Notes under the pieces: model-generated | Seen by the model: only the letters and a program-made list of their open reading frames with translations | Databases searched by the model: none | What the model was told of the DNA's origin: nothing | Assembly: GCA_022813625.1 (NCBI GenBank) | Contig: JAKLMB010000035.1 | Span: 1-64,000, forward strand | Length of the DNA: 64,000 nt | From: Aaosphaeria pasadenensis | Lineage: Eukaryota > Ascomycota > Dothideomycetes > Pleosporales | Direction: 5' to 3' | Program-made: the position numbers and the translations under genes | Part shown: piece after piece, positions 48,901 to 60,489 of the stretch | Layout of the letters: each line of letters opens with the position of its first letter | Position numbering within the stretch: the stretch's first letter is position 1

Positions 48901-49565
48901 TCTGCGCGGCAGTTGGGGAGGTATGGCTGTGTCTCAGATTGTTTGTTTGTTTCTTTTCTTTTTTCTTTTTTTGGTCGTGTGCTTCGGCCGACGCTTTGCG
49001 CGATGAGGATGATGGGATAGGAACGGTTGGGGTGTCAGTGCATGAGAGAAAGCTGGGGTAAGATGCGACATCGTGGGCAACGATGGCCATCGGAACAAGT
49101 CGGAATCCGGGGAAACGACACCAACCCCAGCTGTCAACCCCAACGTGGGTCTCTACCCAACCACACAATACGCAGTTTCATACCTTGACCTTGTATCGTA
49201 GGTATGATACGTATGTACTTACTGCAGGATGTCGTGCCCACAGTCTGCATCCGCCGATACCGCCGCTAACGTGTCTCCAAATCGCGAAAACGCCCGCCCG
49301 CTCGGCTCGGATCAGTGGAACATGGAGATCTCGAAATCCTGCCATACCGCCGAGCGGAGGAGGAACGAAAGAAGCTCCTGCAAGATCCGGGAGTAGCCAC
49401 GTTCCGCACGTGGCACTTCCCTGTTTCACTCTCCTTGTTTTCTGTTCGTCCACGATGGTCGATCTTCCTCCTGTGAGTTGATCTGCTCGTGTGTATGAGT
49501 GCCAACACAGTGCTGCGTATGTCATAGCTGCGGTGATCGACACGCCCGGCGCAGACGCACGCTCG
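45964..49565. other. Long convergent region without supported genes
   Basis: About 3.6 kb between the converging ends of facB and KTI12. All frames are short and unlike known proteins. Some GT-rich and AG-rich simple sequence occurs (about 46670-46720 and 48920-48980). I see no tRNA, transposon or repeat array. Confidence 0.45.
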
Positions 49566-50775
49566 CTAGCGCAGGAATTCGGTGTTCAGGTAGTCCACGA
49601 AGATCTCCTTTATCCGCGACTTTGTGAAGTTGTGCTGTCGGTTCATCGTGATGAACTGGCGGCGGATGCGCTGCAGCGCCGGTAGACTCAATGGCGATGC
49701 AGGGAGCTCAATGGGTTGGCTGACGTCCTGGACGACGATCTCGCCGCCGCCCTCGCCCGCGTGGTCTTTTTGGTATGCTAGGATCTGCGCGACGATGTCG
49801 GAGGTCGTTTTGTCGAGTTCGTAGAGGTAGTTTTGTTCGGTTGCGGGGCGCTGCAGAAGAATTAGCTTCTGAATATGGAATTGAATTCATATCACAAGGA
49901 GTATGTTTGAGCATACCAGCACCGTCGCCTGGTTCGGGCGCACGACTTTGGCCTTGCCGTCGCTGCCGACCATAGCTTCCCAGATGTCGTCGAACGGTGG
50001 GGTTTCGTCCTCGTCGAGCACCGTGAACAGCGGACTGTCCCATCTCGTCATTCCATTGGGTTCCTCATACCGAAAGATCAGGTTCTCAAAGTCCTCCTCG
50101 ACGTATCCGCCTTCCTTTGTATCATCGGCCAGGAGGGCCTTGTTGATTTCGCGACATTTCTCGGCGGGTGTTCCTATATGCACCTCTAAGAAGGTCAGTA
50201 CGGTCGTCGCCGTTGGAGGGAAACAATTGGAGGACTGACGACGCAATTGGGAGTCTGGAGTGCCTTTGCCTCGCAGTAGAGCTGGTACCGAAATCCCTTT
50301 ATGTAATTGAGGCCGTCTGCGATGACCAGGTCATGCCGCGACAGCACCCTCTTCACGGCGGAGTACTCTTCGGCGCGAGCATCCTTCTCGGCCCTGGCAG
50401 TGTGATAAACGCTGCGGGCGACGCCGAGGGATTGATCGTTGATGAGGTGGACTTTTAGGCGGGCGACGTGGGCATCGGTGGGAGCGGCGTCGATCTTGGA
50501 TTGGAAGAATTGCTGGAGTTGGATGGCGCGCGTTGTCTTGCCCGAGGAGGGGTAGCCAGATATGAGGATGAGCTGGGGTGATTTTTGCGTCAGCGGGGAT
50601 GCGACAACGATGGATAGAGACCATCTACTATTATTATATCACTACCCCAGATTTGGGCTGGAGGGAGTACTTGAAGGATACACCTTCAATGATGTAGTGG
50701 TAGTAGTGGTAGTAGCAATGATAGTGGTGGTGGTTGTCGCATGTGATGTGGGGGGTGAATTCTACTCACAGGCAT
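49566..50775 (-). CDS. KTI12: Elongator-associated protein Kti12
   Basis: Predicted 296 residues, exons 50770-50775, 50240-50572, 49917-50183 and 49566-49850. Kti12 is a P-loop protein that binds Elongator and tRNA and is needed for wobble-uridine modification. The first exon is only ATG CCT; exon 2 begins with LILISGYPSSGKTT, whose P-loop is GYPSSGKT. Switch and base-binding regions follow (NDQS, then ADGLNYIKGFRYQLYCEAKA). The family signature FRYEEPNGMTRWDSPLF is in exon 3. The C-terminal exon has PALQRIRRQFITMNRQ and ends at NTEFLR, as in other fungal Kti12 proteins. The intron 2 acceptor (GAG) was picked to keep CVVHIGTP and is less certain. Length fits (about 300). Confidence 0.93.
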
Positions 50776-52820
50776 ATCGCTGGCTCTGGCACTCTACTTC
50801 CCTTCCTATTACTTTCCTTACTTTCCTCCCTTGAGCGTAATTACCTATGCTTGGATAGCTTGCGCTGCTCTTCTGTCGGAAGTGGAAAAATAATGGTATG
50901 GGAGAAAAAGTGGTAAGGGAGAATGTTACCCCGAAGCGTCGATACGAGGAATTTCCGTCCGGTAGGGCCGAAGTCCCCTAGTGGGGAACGAAGATTCGAC
51001 GGGTCTTGGGTTCTTAACTCGTAGGAGTAAAGCCTCAAAGGCCTTCAAGGTTCCTCGTTACGGTTCTTTGAAAGATTATTGCGCGAGGAATGTCCAGATT
51101 TGGTGGTGGCTCTAAATTATCTAATCGGTCCTGGTGGGAGGTGTTTGGCTGACTCGGTAGATTTTCCGGTGGATTCGGGTGAATCATCAACCCTGCGTGT
51201 GTCTTGTATTGTTGTAGGAGGGAGTGATCGAGATGGAAAAGTTGGAAATACCCCAGACGGAGTGTAGTGAATGCAGTGTAGTGCGGTATTGTGTTGTTGG
51301 TTGTGGGTGATGAGATGGTGGGAGTGTACTGTGTGTGTGTACTCTGTACTGTGGAGTGACGAAATTTGGCAGGGGAAGAGAAAGACACCAACCGACGGTT
51401 TTCCCGATGTGGAAATTGGAGCCTCGGCTGTTTTTCCGTCGAAGAAAAAGTGACGATGACGATATAGACAATACTACGATTTGGGATGATGTTGATTTGT
51501 GCTGTTTCGCAGAAAGTGATCATCGAGCACTGCATTCAATGGTTTATTCATTCGTTCATATGGAGATGGGAACGGAATCGGATGAATTGATACGCGATGG
51601 AATAGTGCAAAGATGGGTGATGATGCCGCAATAATTATTCATTCTGCCACTATCAAACTATAATCATAAGTCCATCTATGGCGTATACAACTGTAATTAA
51701 CAAGCTGTCTCTCAGTACTATCTCAGTACTTATCTCGGTAGCGAAGCAGATAATTATTGCCTTTGATGGACGGATCAATCTAGAAAGTATCTTTCCGTCT
51801 GGTCTTGTCTGTTTTATCTACGGAGGAACAGCTGAGTACCCCTAGGTAGGTATCTATCTAATATGTTAATTGTGTTATATCGTCTATCTTGATCTGTCCA
51901 TCGTAGGATGATCGTGTAACTCCCTGACTGACTGCTGCTTATCGCTTCCTCTTTTCAACTTCCTTCATCCCTCATATACCCTCTACCCTCTAATACAATA
52001 ACCTCCCCCTCCATCTTCCCCATCCCACCATCCTCCAACCCATCCCTCCTCCATCTACTTCCCCATCCTTCTCCATTCCCCGATTTCCCACTTCCCACTT
52101 TCCGCTTCCCACTTCCAACATCCTCCATCCTCCATCCTACTCTAGTACTCTAGTAACTAGGGACATCGTATGTCCGACTAACGACATCGTCATCGCCCAT
52201 CACCCGGAATTTCTCCAGACCAGTCTCCACCCATTGCACTACGCTGCACTACACAACCCTACCCTACCCTACACACTACGGAAAGGTACATTCTCCCTCG
52301 TCGTGGTATCCGCTATCTCCAGATCAGATCCACTTGGTCGCCCGCAAAATCCAATTTCATCCGTCCTTTTAAACTTCTTATTATCCTCCCTCATCCCTCA
52401 GACCCCCTCGTCACTCCATCTCTCGTCAATCCTATTCTCACTCTCGCCTCCCACACCCTTCCATCCAGCCATCCACACACAATCCACCATTCATTGTCGC
52501 CGATACCCTTGGAATTTTCCGACAATACGAACCAACCTATAAACAACCCGGTCTCCCTCCTGCCGCCCATCACCATTTACCGCTTTCTTCCCGTGCAACA
52601 ACAACAGTAACATCCATTCGTTGTATCCTGTACGGACTACCTCTTGGATCATACAAGTATCTACCGCCATCCACCCATCATCTCCGCAATCAAACACGCG
52701 AAGACTCTTTTCCCTCCTCACGTCGCACAAGCATCTTGTTCATTTAAAATCTCGTACCTCGGCACATCCACCTCACCAAATCCACTCTACACATTCACGA
52801 CTTTCATCAACAACTTCAAC
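50776..52820. other. Divergent promoter region KTI12/small gene
   Basis: About 2 kb without a supported gene. The tracts 51955-52140 and 52260-52800 are strongly pyrimidine-rich on the plus strand and probably serve as promoter and leader of the small gene at 52821. Confidence 0.5.
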
Positions 52821-53216
52821 ATGCCGACCGCACAAGACACCACCCAGCCTTTCGCACGCCCTACCTTCCCTGGTCTTCAAGGATCAAATAATTCTGGCTA
52901 CCAGAGCTTCCAGAGCAGTACTTCCAGCCTGGCTTCCTCCACTCCTGCGTCGGCGCCGCTGCCCTCGCCGTCCACCCGACAGAACCAAACGCAGGACTTC
53001 TTTACGAATGCGAGCCGCCAGCAGAACGCCCAACAGCACCAGCAGCAACCTGCTGTGTCGCCAATGGACTACAGCTATCAACCCAATCGCCAGGGCGCAG
53101 GACAGACAGCCGCCGAGACCACAAACTTCCTCAACCAGACTGGGTTGCTGGCAGAGGCAGCGAAGAGGGCGCAGATGGCCGTTGTCATGCGCGACATCGA
53201 GGGCATGGAATTGTAA
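52821..53216 (+). CDS. Small Gln/Ser-rich protein of unknown function
   Basis: A single-exon frame of 131 residues. The ATG at 52821 follows a long pyrimidine-rich leader; the frame is open further upstream but without an ATG. The N-terminal two thirds are disordered and rich in Ser, Gln, Pro and Ala. The last 38 residues, starting QTAAETTNFL, look like a conserved amphipathic helix ending in RDIEGMEL. No signal peptide or membrane segment. The split into a disordered arm and a short ordered end suggests a peptide-like binding module; the function is not recognised. Confidence 0.7.
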   Translation: MPTAQDTTQPFARPTFPGLQGSNNSGYQSFQSSTSSLASSTPASAPLPSPSTRQNQTQDFFTNASRQQNAQQHQQQPAVSPMDYSYQPNRQGAGQTAAETTNFLNQTGLLAEAAKRAQMAVVMRDIEGMEL

Positions 53217-54134
53217 ACCCACCCGTAGAATCTATCCATCTTCTGCAGGGTCTGGACAATCTGTCGGAGGGCCGCCCGCCACAGCCGCAATACGAGGGAA
53301 CTCCAACAGTCGAATTGCTCTGGTGGACTGACCGCCTCGTATCGTTTTTCCAGCGCGCTCCACGGAGGGCTCGTTACAAAACATTTAATTGCGACTTTTC
53401 GATCGAGGGTGGGGGTGATTCCGTCTGCAGAGCCTCATGTTCCATCGTGGGTTCGCAGGTCGCAGGGTGCGCCTATCACCCCCAAAAGCGGGACCGACAA
53501 GCGCAGGGACCGACTCGACTGGACGTAGCAACAACGGCCATGGCCATATTTTCACACCATCTTCGGGCGACCTCGGCCTTGCCACCGTCCACCGCCAATT
53601 CACCTTTACTACGGTTACTGTGGATATGCAATCAATTTCTTATCGTCCTTGGACGCCTTTTCATTTTCGGACGCTCGAGGAAATTTCGGAATAGGGCGCT
53701 ATCAAATTAGCTCACGACGTTCTTGTTCAGCTCCCCCAACCATCAATTCACCTTTACGACCCACCAATTTCAAGGACGCACGCCTCAACTTTTATCAAAC
53801 TTCTATGTAAATACATTTTCCCACCACCCCGTTCTTTCGACCCTTCTTCTTCACGATCGGCGTTTCTTCCCGCATCCCATCAACGACCCTTTCTCTCAAC
53901 CACCCAACAGCACAGCATCTCTCATAGCGTTCTTCATTCTCACCGTCGTCTACTACTCATCACAATCGATATCCCCAATTTGGGCACTGGGCGTTCTTTT
54001 TCGGATTTTAACTTCTTTTCATCACTTTTTTTTACCTTTTTGGCCGTTGGATAGCACGTACGCAGGGGATATATCTATAGAACTTTCGGATTTTTACATA
54101 GCTAGCGCGTGGTAAACCGTCTTGGACGACGGGA
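53217..54134. other. 3' flank of the small gene
   Basis: Mostly pyrimidine-rich sequence with no supported gene. Probably the 3' UTR and flank of the 131-residue gene. Confidence 0.45.
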
Positions 54135-54150
54135 TAAGATAGACAGATAA

Positions 54151-54895
54151 AGATGAATGACAGCATCTATTCTTCAGGCTATAAACTGGGAATTTGTTCT
54201 CGTGATTTACTTATGAGTGTGGAGTCAAGTCTCTTTCTTTGCGGGCGGACAGTTGTCTCGCCAGTATGGCATGGCTTGCTCATTGATTGCACTTTAACAT
54301 TGCACATGATGGGATAATGATTACCATGAGTAATTCTCCTAGCTAGCCACTGCAACTCCCCAAAACTGACACTAATACTGACATACGAAAGCACAAACTC
54401 TACGATAGATAAGATGATAGATAAAGATGAATGACAGCATCTATTCTCCAGGTTTCAAACTGCAAACTGTTACTCGTGGTTTGGTTGTGGATGTAGAGTC
54501 AACGCTTTCCATTAAGAAGGTAAATATTAATGTATTGCCTGCTGATTGCACCTGAACATTGTATACGATGGGATAGGTTTTACCATGATCACCTACATAG
54601 CCAGTACCGAATCCCCAACATCGACACTGACACTGACTTACGAAAGCAGGAACTCCAAGATGGGAAAAGATAGATAGATTAAGATGAATGACAACATCTA
54701 TTTCTCCTCTTTCAAACTGGGACCTGTTTTCGTGGATGTGTTCTCTTATGGATGCAGGATCAATGCTCCTCATGGCGAACAATTGTCTTCGCTGCAATGG
54801 CATGGCTTGTTGATCAACTGCACTTTAACATTGTATTGGATGGCATAACTTTTACCCCAAGGACAAATCCCCAACACTGACACTGGCCTCCAAAA
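54151..54895 (-). repeat. Three diverged tandem copies of a coding-like unit (257-274 bp)
   Basis: Anchor word agatgaatgaca recurs at 54151, 54425 and 54682 (last copy slightly changed), giving periods of 274 and 257 bp; the third copy fades after about 54895. On the minus strand each copy encodes a related peptide: GNHYPIMCNVKVQ, GKTYPIVYNVQVQ and GKSYAIQYNVKVQ, two of them followed by KPCH. Stops and frameshifts break the frames, so this looks like a tandemly copied and decaying exon. Confidence 0.75.
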
Positions 54896-55064
54896 TCCCG
54901 CCCTCCAACATCACGCCATACTTCCAAACACCTTCAACCTCAGTCTCGATCCTAGCCCCAAGCATCTCCGAGCTAATCTTCCCCCATACCTCGTGACCTC
55001 TCAACCATACTACCAACAGTGTTACCTCACATGTTCGCCCGGCAAGAAGAAGAGGTAGGTACAT
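54852..55064 (-). pseudogene. Coding-like block adjoining the tandem repeats
   Basis: The minus-strand frame reads as plausible protein, WGKISSEMLGARIETEV then KYGVMLEGGILEASVSVGD, and runs directly into the third tandem unit, whose own upstream part repeats the VSVxVGD element. It is probably the preserved upstream part of the ancestral gene whose end was multiplied. No start or promoter is clear and the family is not recognised. Confidence 0.4.
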
Positions 55065-56843
55065 TCACTCGCTGTCGGCCATACGCAAGATCTCATTGTG
55101 CGTTGATTGATGCTAGTATGAGGATAAACTATCTAATTTGTCTTTTGTAGTTCTGTAGGAGAAGGCGAGAAGTACAGGCACATGACTTCGAGTTGACACA
55201 GTGCTCGATCTTTTCTTTCACACTCATCCGCTTCAATCATAATCTCTCTTTCAGGCTTCCAGCAAAGACGTAGCTTTTCAACATGGCTGTTCTCGTATTC
55301 TGGAAGGCCTGGCCCGTACCGTAGCTAGCTATGTCCTTATGATGCTGTCCTTAGGATACAATGCACACGATGGCATAAAGAACACGCAAGTCCAACTTCG
55401 TACGGGATTGGAGACTGCAGTGACGGGTGTTGTTTGCTACTGCTGTGCGTGTCGTCGTGCACTTCTACGGAGTATCCCAGTGAAGATACTGTACATTCAC
55501 CACCACCGACCACACATCGCCAATCGTAAATCCCCATCAAGCACACACATATACACACACACACTGCAAAGTATACTTAAGTTTTCAATCCACAGAACAA
55601 AGTCCAGGTACGCGCACGATGTACATAACACGACTACTGAGTAGTTACCACATTTCCTATGGAACGCACGAGGGAGTTGTCCTCCACACCCCCGAATGTC
55701 CAAATCTGCAATCTCCAATCCTCCACAAAACTTTGAGCACGGTTAACCGGTTTGACGTACAAAACCAACCAACGCGTTCCCAAGACCTCACACCACTATA
55801 GCACCCATCGTCCTCCGGTAGCATGTTCACAGGCGGGTCGTGTGTACGGAACCCCGCGAAATGAGATGAGAATCAAGTCAAGAACCCATCCGGTGAAAAT
55901 AATAGCAGGGCATTCACGACACACCCGAAAATCACAACACACCCGAAGAACCCAGTGCAGAGCCGTGCATAACAGGGCAGAGCAGGGCAGAACAGGACAG
56001 GACAGGACAGGGTATGTTGTGGTGTGGTGTGTGGTAGGGGTGTATGTAGCAAGGCTGAGACGCGCGGTGATTGGCCGGCTGGGGAGCTTCACCGGTTGTG
56101 GGGTTGGATGTGGATGTACTGTAGTTTACGCGAGAGGGATGAGGGAGGGGGTTGCATCTCATTCTCGCGTGTTCAAGCTTTGTCGTTTGAGACGTTCTGG
56201 CGTGGTGTGGTGTATGTGTTTTCTTTTTTTTTCTGTCCTTCATATTTTCCGACTTTCGTGTTCTTGTTCTTGATTCATGTGCGTATGCATCCACTCTTGA
56301 AGCTCGTATGTTTGGGGGTTGGTGTTTATTGATTGGTTCACGGAGTACTAGGAAGGAAGGGTCTGTTCTTGTGATAGTAGGTATATTGCAATTTCGCTGT
56401 GGAGAAATGAGGGATGTAGATTTCACATGTGTGAATTTCATGTGCCATCGTGTGTCGGACATGTGAAGAGTTGGAATGCACATGTGTTCATCGTCTCATG
56501 CTTCATGGATATTTCCCATATTTCAAAGTAACAGCTGAAGAAGGACACGATGGTGATGTTGATGTAAAAGAAAGGTGCAATTGAACGATATCCTCAATCG
56601 CAGCCAGTCGTATTCATCGCTTTCCCTTCGTTTACTCAATCACTAAGGTACCTTAGTGAGTTCACCGGAAGCTGCAAACCCACAAAACAACGCCTGACTT
56701 TTCCGTTTCAATGTGCTTCTTTTTTGAATTTCGTGTTCATTATTTCATGTTATCTTTACTTTTTGTTTCATTTACGCTCAGTTGCGTCGTTCGGGCTGGC
56801 TGGCTGGCTGCACTGAAACCACAGTCCCGTACGCTCATTGCAT
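55065..56843. other. Gene-free region with simple repeats
   Basis: Contains an AC-rich microsatellite near 55545-55565 and a CAGGG/CAGGA pentanucleotide array at about 55971-56011. Frames are short and unsupported. Confidence 0.5.
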
Positions 56844-58928
56844 TCATTCACACACTCCCTCCCTGCAGCACTGCCGCCTCTCCCCACCATCCCTATACCT
56901 CCACTCCCTCTGTGCATCCCCTCGTTGTCCTCCTCCAAGGATACCTTCCATGCCATCCATACCCGACGACGGCGATGCTGCAGTAGGACACCGGATCCTC
57001 TCGTCAAAGCTAATCAACACCAGCACGCCCCTCTCCCCCGCATCACCACTGTACGACCGCGCGGGCTTGACCAGGTAAATCAGGCTGCGTTCGTCCATGA
57101 CGGCAGCAGCGACGCAGCGCTGTTGTCCTGCGCTACTGCTGCTTCCGTCGTTGTCGCTGCTGCCGCCGCCGCCGCCAAGCAGGACGAGGGGGTCTGGGTT
57201 GAGGATCCGGTGAAGCCTCGCAGAGCACTTGCAGCGCGAGGGCCGTGGGGGCCACATTTGAATTTCCGGGTAGGTGTACCTGGTTTTTGCTGCGGGAGTG
57301 ACGGTGCTGTCGAGGGCTGCAGATGCAGATGCAGTTGCGGACGCGGGTTGCTTTTCGTCCTTGCCTGAGGCCGCTGCCGCCATGCACTGTGCCATCAGCG
57401 GGGCAGGTGGAGGCGCCTCGTGTCGTGATCCCACGCGGATGCGCAGACACGACCCGGGGATCGTCGAGCAGCAGTCGTGGTCTTCGACCAGGTCGATGAA
57501 CGACTGCGCGGAGGAGTTGTACCCCTTGAATTTCGTGCGGGCGAGGATGAAGGACCGCGTGTAGGTGTTGCTGGGCGCGAATTCAGGGTGCATTTGCCAG
57601 TCGTCCCGGCTCTGCTCCGGTGCGTAGTTGGGCCGGTCAGAAGACCCGACGAGGTGCGTGTACGGGTCGTCCAGGGGTAGCAATGGCGGTGCGGAGCCGT
57701 CTGCGGCGCCGGTGTTGGAGGACGAGGGACTCGACTCCGGGCCTGAGGTCGAGGACGGATCGAATTCGATCTCTGTCATGTAGAATGTGCGGAGCTGGCG
57801 GCTGGAGCCTTTCCGCCACTCTCGCCGCGCTTCGACGATGATGGGCTCGTCCGTCTTCTCGTCGACTTGGATCGTGAGGTCCAGCCAGGAGTCGTGGATT
57901 GGACCTTCTGCGTGCTGCCGTCGGTAGATTCTCGGATTGATGTCCATGGCCTCTGGCACGGGCGTGTCGACGGGGAATCGAATGACATGGTAGAAGCTCG
58001 TCCAGTCAACCTCCTCAACGTCAAAGGACGTCTGGTTGGAGACGGCGTAGAAATACCCATTGTGGATCTCGAACGCTATCGTCGAGCCGACGTCAGTGCC
58101 GTAGAAGTCCTCGAGTTGGAGCGGCTTGCATGTCTGCTCCTGCTCGAGCGAAACTCCAAAAATTTCCCACTCGTGGTGCCCGCTGTTGCCCGTCCCGGAG
58201 TAGGTGCCGTAGTAGACAAATTTTTCACTACAGCGCGCGAAGATCTTGAAGCTGGACTCTAGCGAGATGTCCCTCAGCAGCCTCTCGTCGTCCGCAAGGC
58301 CTGGCTTCGTACTGATGATCCAGAGACGAGCACTGCTCGATCGCCCCTTTCGCTCACAGTGCAGCACGAGCACATGATCGCTATAAGCCAAAATGTTGAT
58401 TTCAGGATTGCTTGATGAGTTTTTCCAGGGTCCACCGGTCGGTGAATTATAAGGAGTCTTGATTGCACGCGAGATATCAATCTCGTAAGGCTGTGCCGAA
58501 TCATGCACACCAGTGACCCGCACGACATCACCGTCGAGAACACAAAGAATCCCCTGACGGTATGTGAAGGACATTCCCTGGTCGACTATCCGTGCTGAGT
58601 ACGGAAGAGCTCTCGAGAATGCATTGCGCCGGCTGTGAATGCTTTTCATAGCCTCGCCGTACGTAATGTCACCGTTGCGGGCGAGCTGTGCCTCTTTGCT
58701 GCCGGGAGCATGTCTCTGTCAAGTCACTCGTAAGCCTCTACTGCAAAGCGCGTAGATTTCTTGTCTGCAAACACCCACTTCCACAGTCTTTCGACAGAGC
58801 GTGCTCTCGTCGAGGAGAGTCCGTAATTGATGACATGTGTGACACAAGTTCACTGTATCGTCGAGATTTAGATCCTCCGTGATGTAGTATAATACGTCGT
58901 AAGGAAGCTCCTCCAACGAGATCGGCAT
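56844..58928 (-). CDS. F-box protein
   Basis: Predicted 673 residues, exons 58779-58928 and 56844-58715; the single intron has the rarer donor GTGGGT. The N-terminus, SLEELPYDVLYYI followed by NLCHTCHQLR, is an F-box (about residues 4-45), which would link a substrate to Skp1-Cul1 ubiquitin ligase. The remaining 620 residues show alternating hydrophobic strands of the kind seen in beta-propeller-like fungal F-box proteins (for example GILCVLDGDVVRV, HVLVLHCER, KFVYYGTYSG), but no standard WD or Kelch motif. Ser/Gly/Ala-rich low-complexity inserts occur near 325 and 490-540. The substrate is unknown. Confidence 0.85.
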
Positions 58929-60489
58929 TTAAAGCTGGGAGACTCGACTTTGGGTGTGGGGAAGAAGAAGTGTAAAGGAGCAGCGAGAGGCAGGGACATT
59001 TATAATATAAGGGACGGGTGTGGTGGTGGCCCGCTAAAAGGGGAAATGTCAACCAAACACGACACTGCTCACAAGGCGTTTATCTTACAATTGCCTAGAA
59101 GTGGCAAGAGCTGAGGCAGGTGATGGTAATAAACTTTACAAAGAATCGTTATTGGGTGGTGGTACGAGGTAATGGATAGGTAGGTGTAAGCAGAGGACAA
59201 TCATAGGTGGCAGCCTTTTGCCTGCATCTTTTGGTCTGCCTTGGGAAGATTTCCTTGGGGAGGGCCCTTTTTGATTTGGCACGATGCGGCTCTGCGACCT
59301 CTGGGTTTCATGATTCAAGCAATCGTCCCGGGAACGCGTCCGACGCGGGGGATAGTTACACCCTTCGTTCGATCGCCGCATTTGGGATGGCTGGTTCATC
59401 GAGCGGTGCAAGGGAGCGTCTTCAGTTTTGAGGACCTAATGTGATCAACCGTCACGCTGTGCATGGCCACACGGCAGTCTAGGATACATCGAGACATTTG
59501 TGAAAGTGTGAGGCTCAAAAATCAAGACATGGCTTTCCATCTGAGCAGTTAGATCAAACGCCGCGTGGGGCGCACGGGGTGAGGAACGAGAGGTGGTTGC
59601 AGCGATAATTGCTTCTGCAATATTGAGGCGACAGTACAACGGTCATGCGGCTCTTATGCTTATGGAGGTAAATTAGCCAATCAGCAACGCCCTCCACAAC
59701 TTCCGGCCCCCCTGTGATTGGCTGATTTAATGTCCCGCGCAAGGCAGGCAGGTAACCGTGCTCGGGTATTATGTACCTACTTGTACACAGTAGGGAAGCA
59801 GGTATCCTTCTATTCTATCCATAGTCTAGTCTTCAGCCTTGTCACTCCTATCGCACAACGACAACGTTCGTATTGCGGACGACTTCCACTGCTTCCCCAT
59901 ATTCCCTGATACTACTACGACTAGACTCAACAATCCCAAGAGGCCAGCCTGGTGCATTCGACATGTGTTGATCCTTGCTTGGACTCCGAGTTTGTCGTCT
60001 GGCTCAGCCTACTCAGTGGAGATCTGACCCGTCACATCTCCAATAATCGACGTTCCAGCCTTGTGAGACTTTTACCAGCAGCACGTGCAGGTACACTTTC
60101 CGCAAACGGACACCGTTCTCTTTCGAGTTGCGGTTCATTGCAGGTCGATAATCTGCCCTTCAGGAGGACCAAGCAGCATGCCGCCCCAGACTTTAGCCCA
60201 CGCCCTCTTGATGCAACGCCATAATAATGCATCATGCAGACACACATTGCGATTGTAAAGCGCGACCAATGGGAGGTGTCAATTGAACGCCCGAAAAGCA
60301 GAAGAGATGAAAACATAACGTTGCTGGCATTCTCCGCATATTCAGTGACACAATCAAGAGATTTAAGGTGATGACGTGGTAATCGTGGGCAGGGCACGTG
60401 CTGTATGCCCCTCCTCCAGTTCTATCGACCAGGTCAGCTTTCGTCCCATAGGCACTAGATCGTGTAAACTTAAAGCCTTACCATTGGAA
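58929..60489. other. Intergenic region F-box/DUF3431 gene
   Basis: Promoter of the F-box gene and 3' flank of the DUF3431 gene, both on the minus strand. About 1.5 kb with no supported gene; an inverted CCAAT pair is listed separately. Confidence 0.5.
59675..59723. promoter_or_regulatory. Inverted pair of CCAAT boxes
   Basis: agccaatca at 59675-59683 and its exact reverse complement tgattggct at 59715-59723, separated by 31 bp. Both contain a CCAAT core. This may be a CBC/HAP site pair or a small hairpin; it lies about 750 bp upstream of the F-box start. Confidence 0.4.

Noticed and set aside
52644..52820. 59-codon N-terminal extension of the small protein
   Set aside because: Starts with TTG; the first ATG in frame is 52821 and the upstream part is pyrimidine-rich leader.
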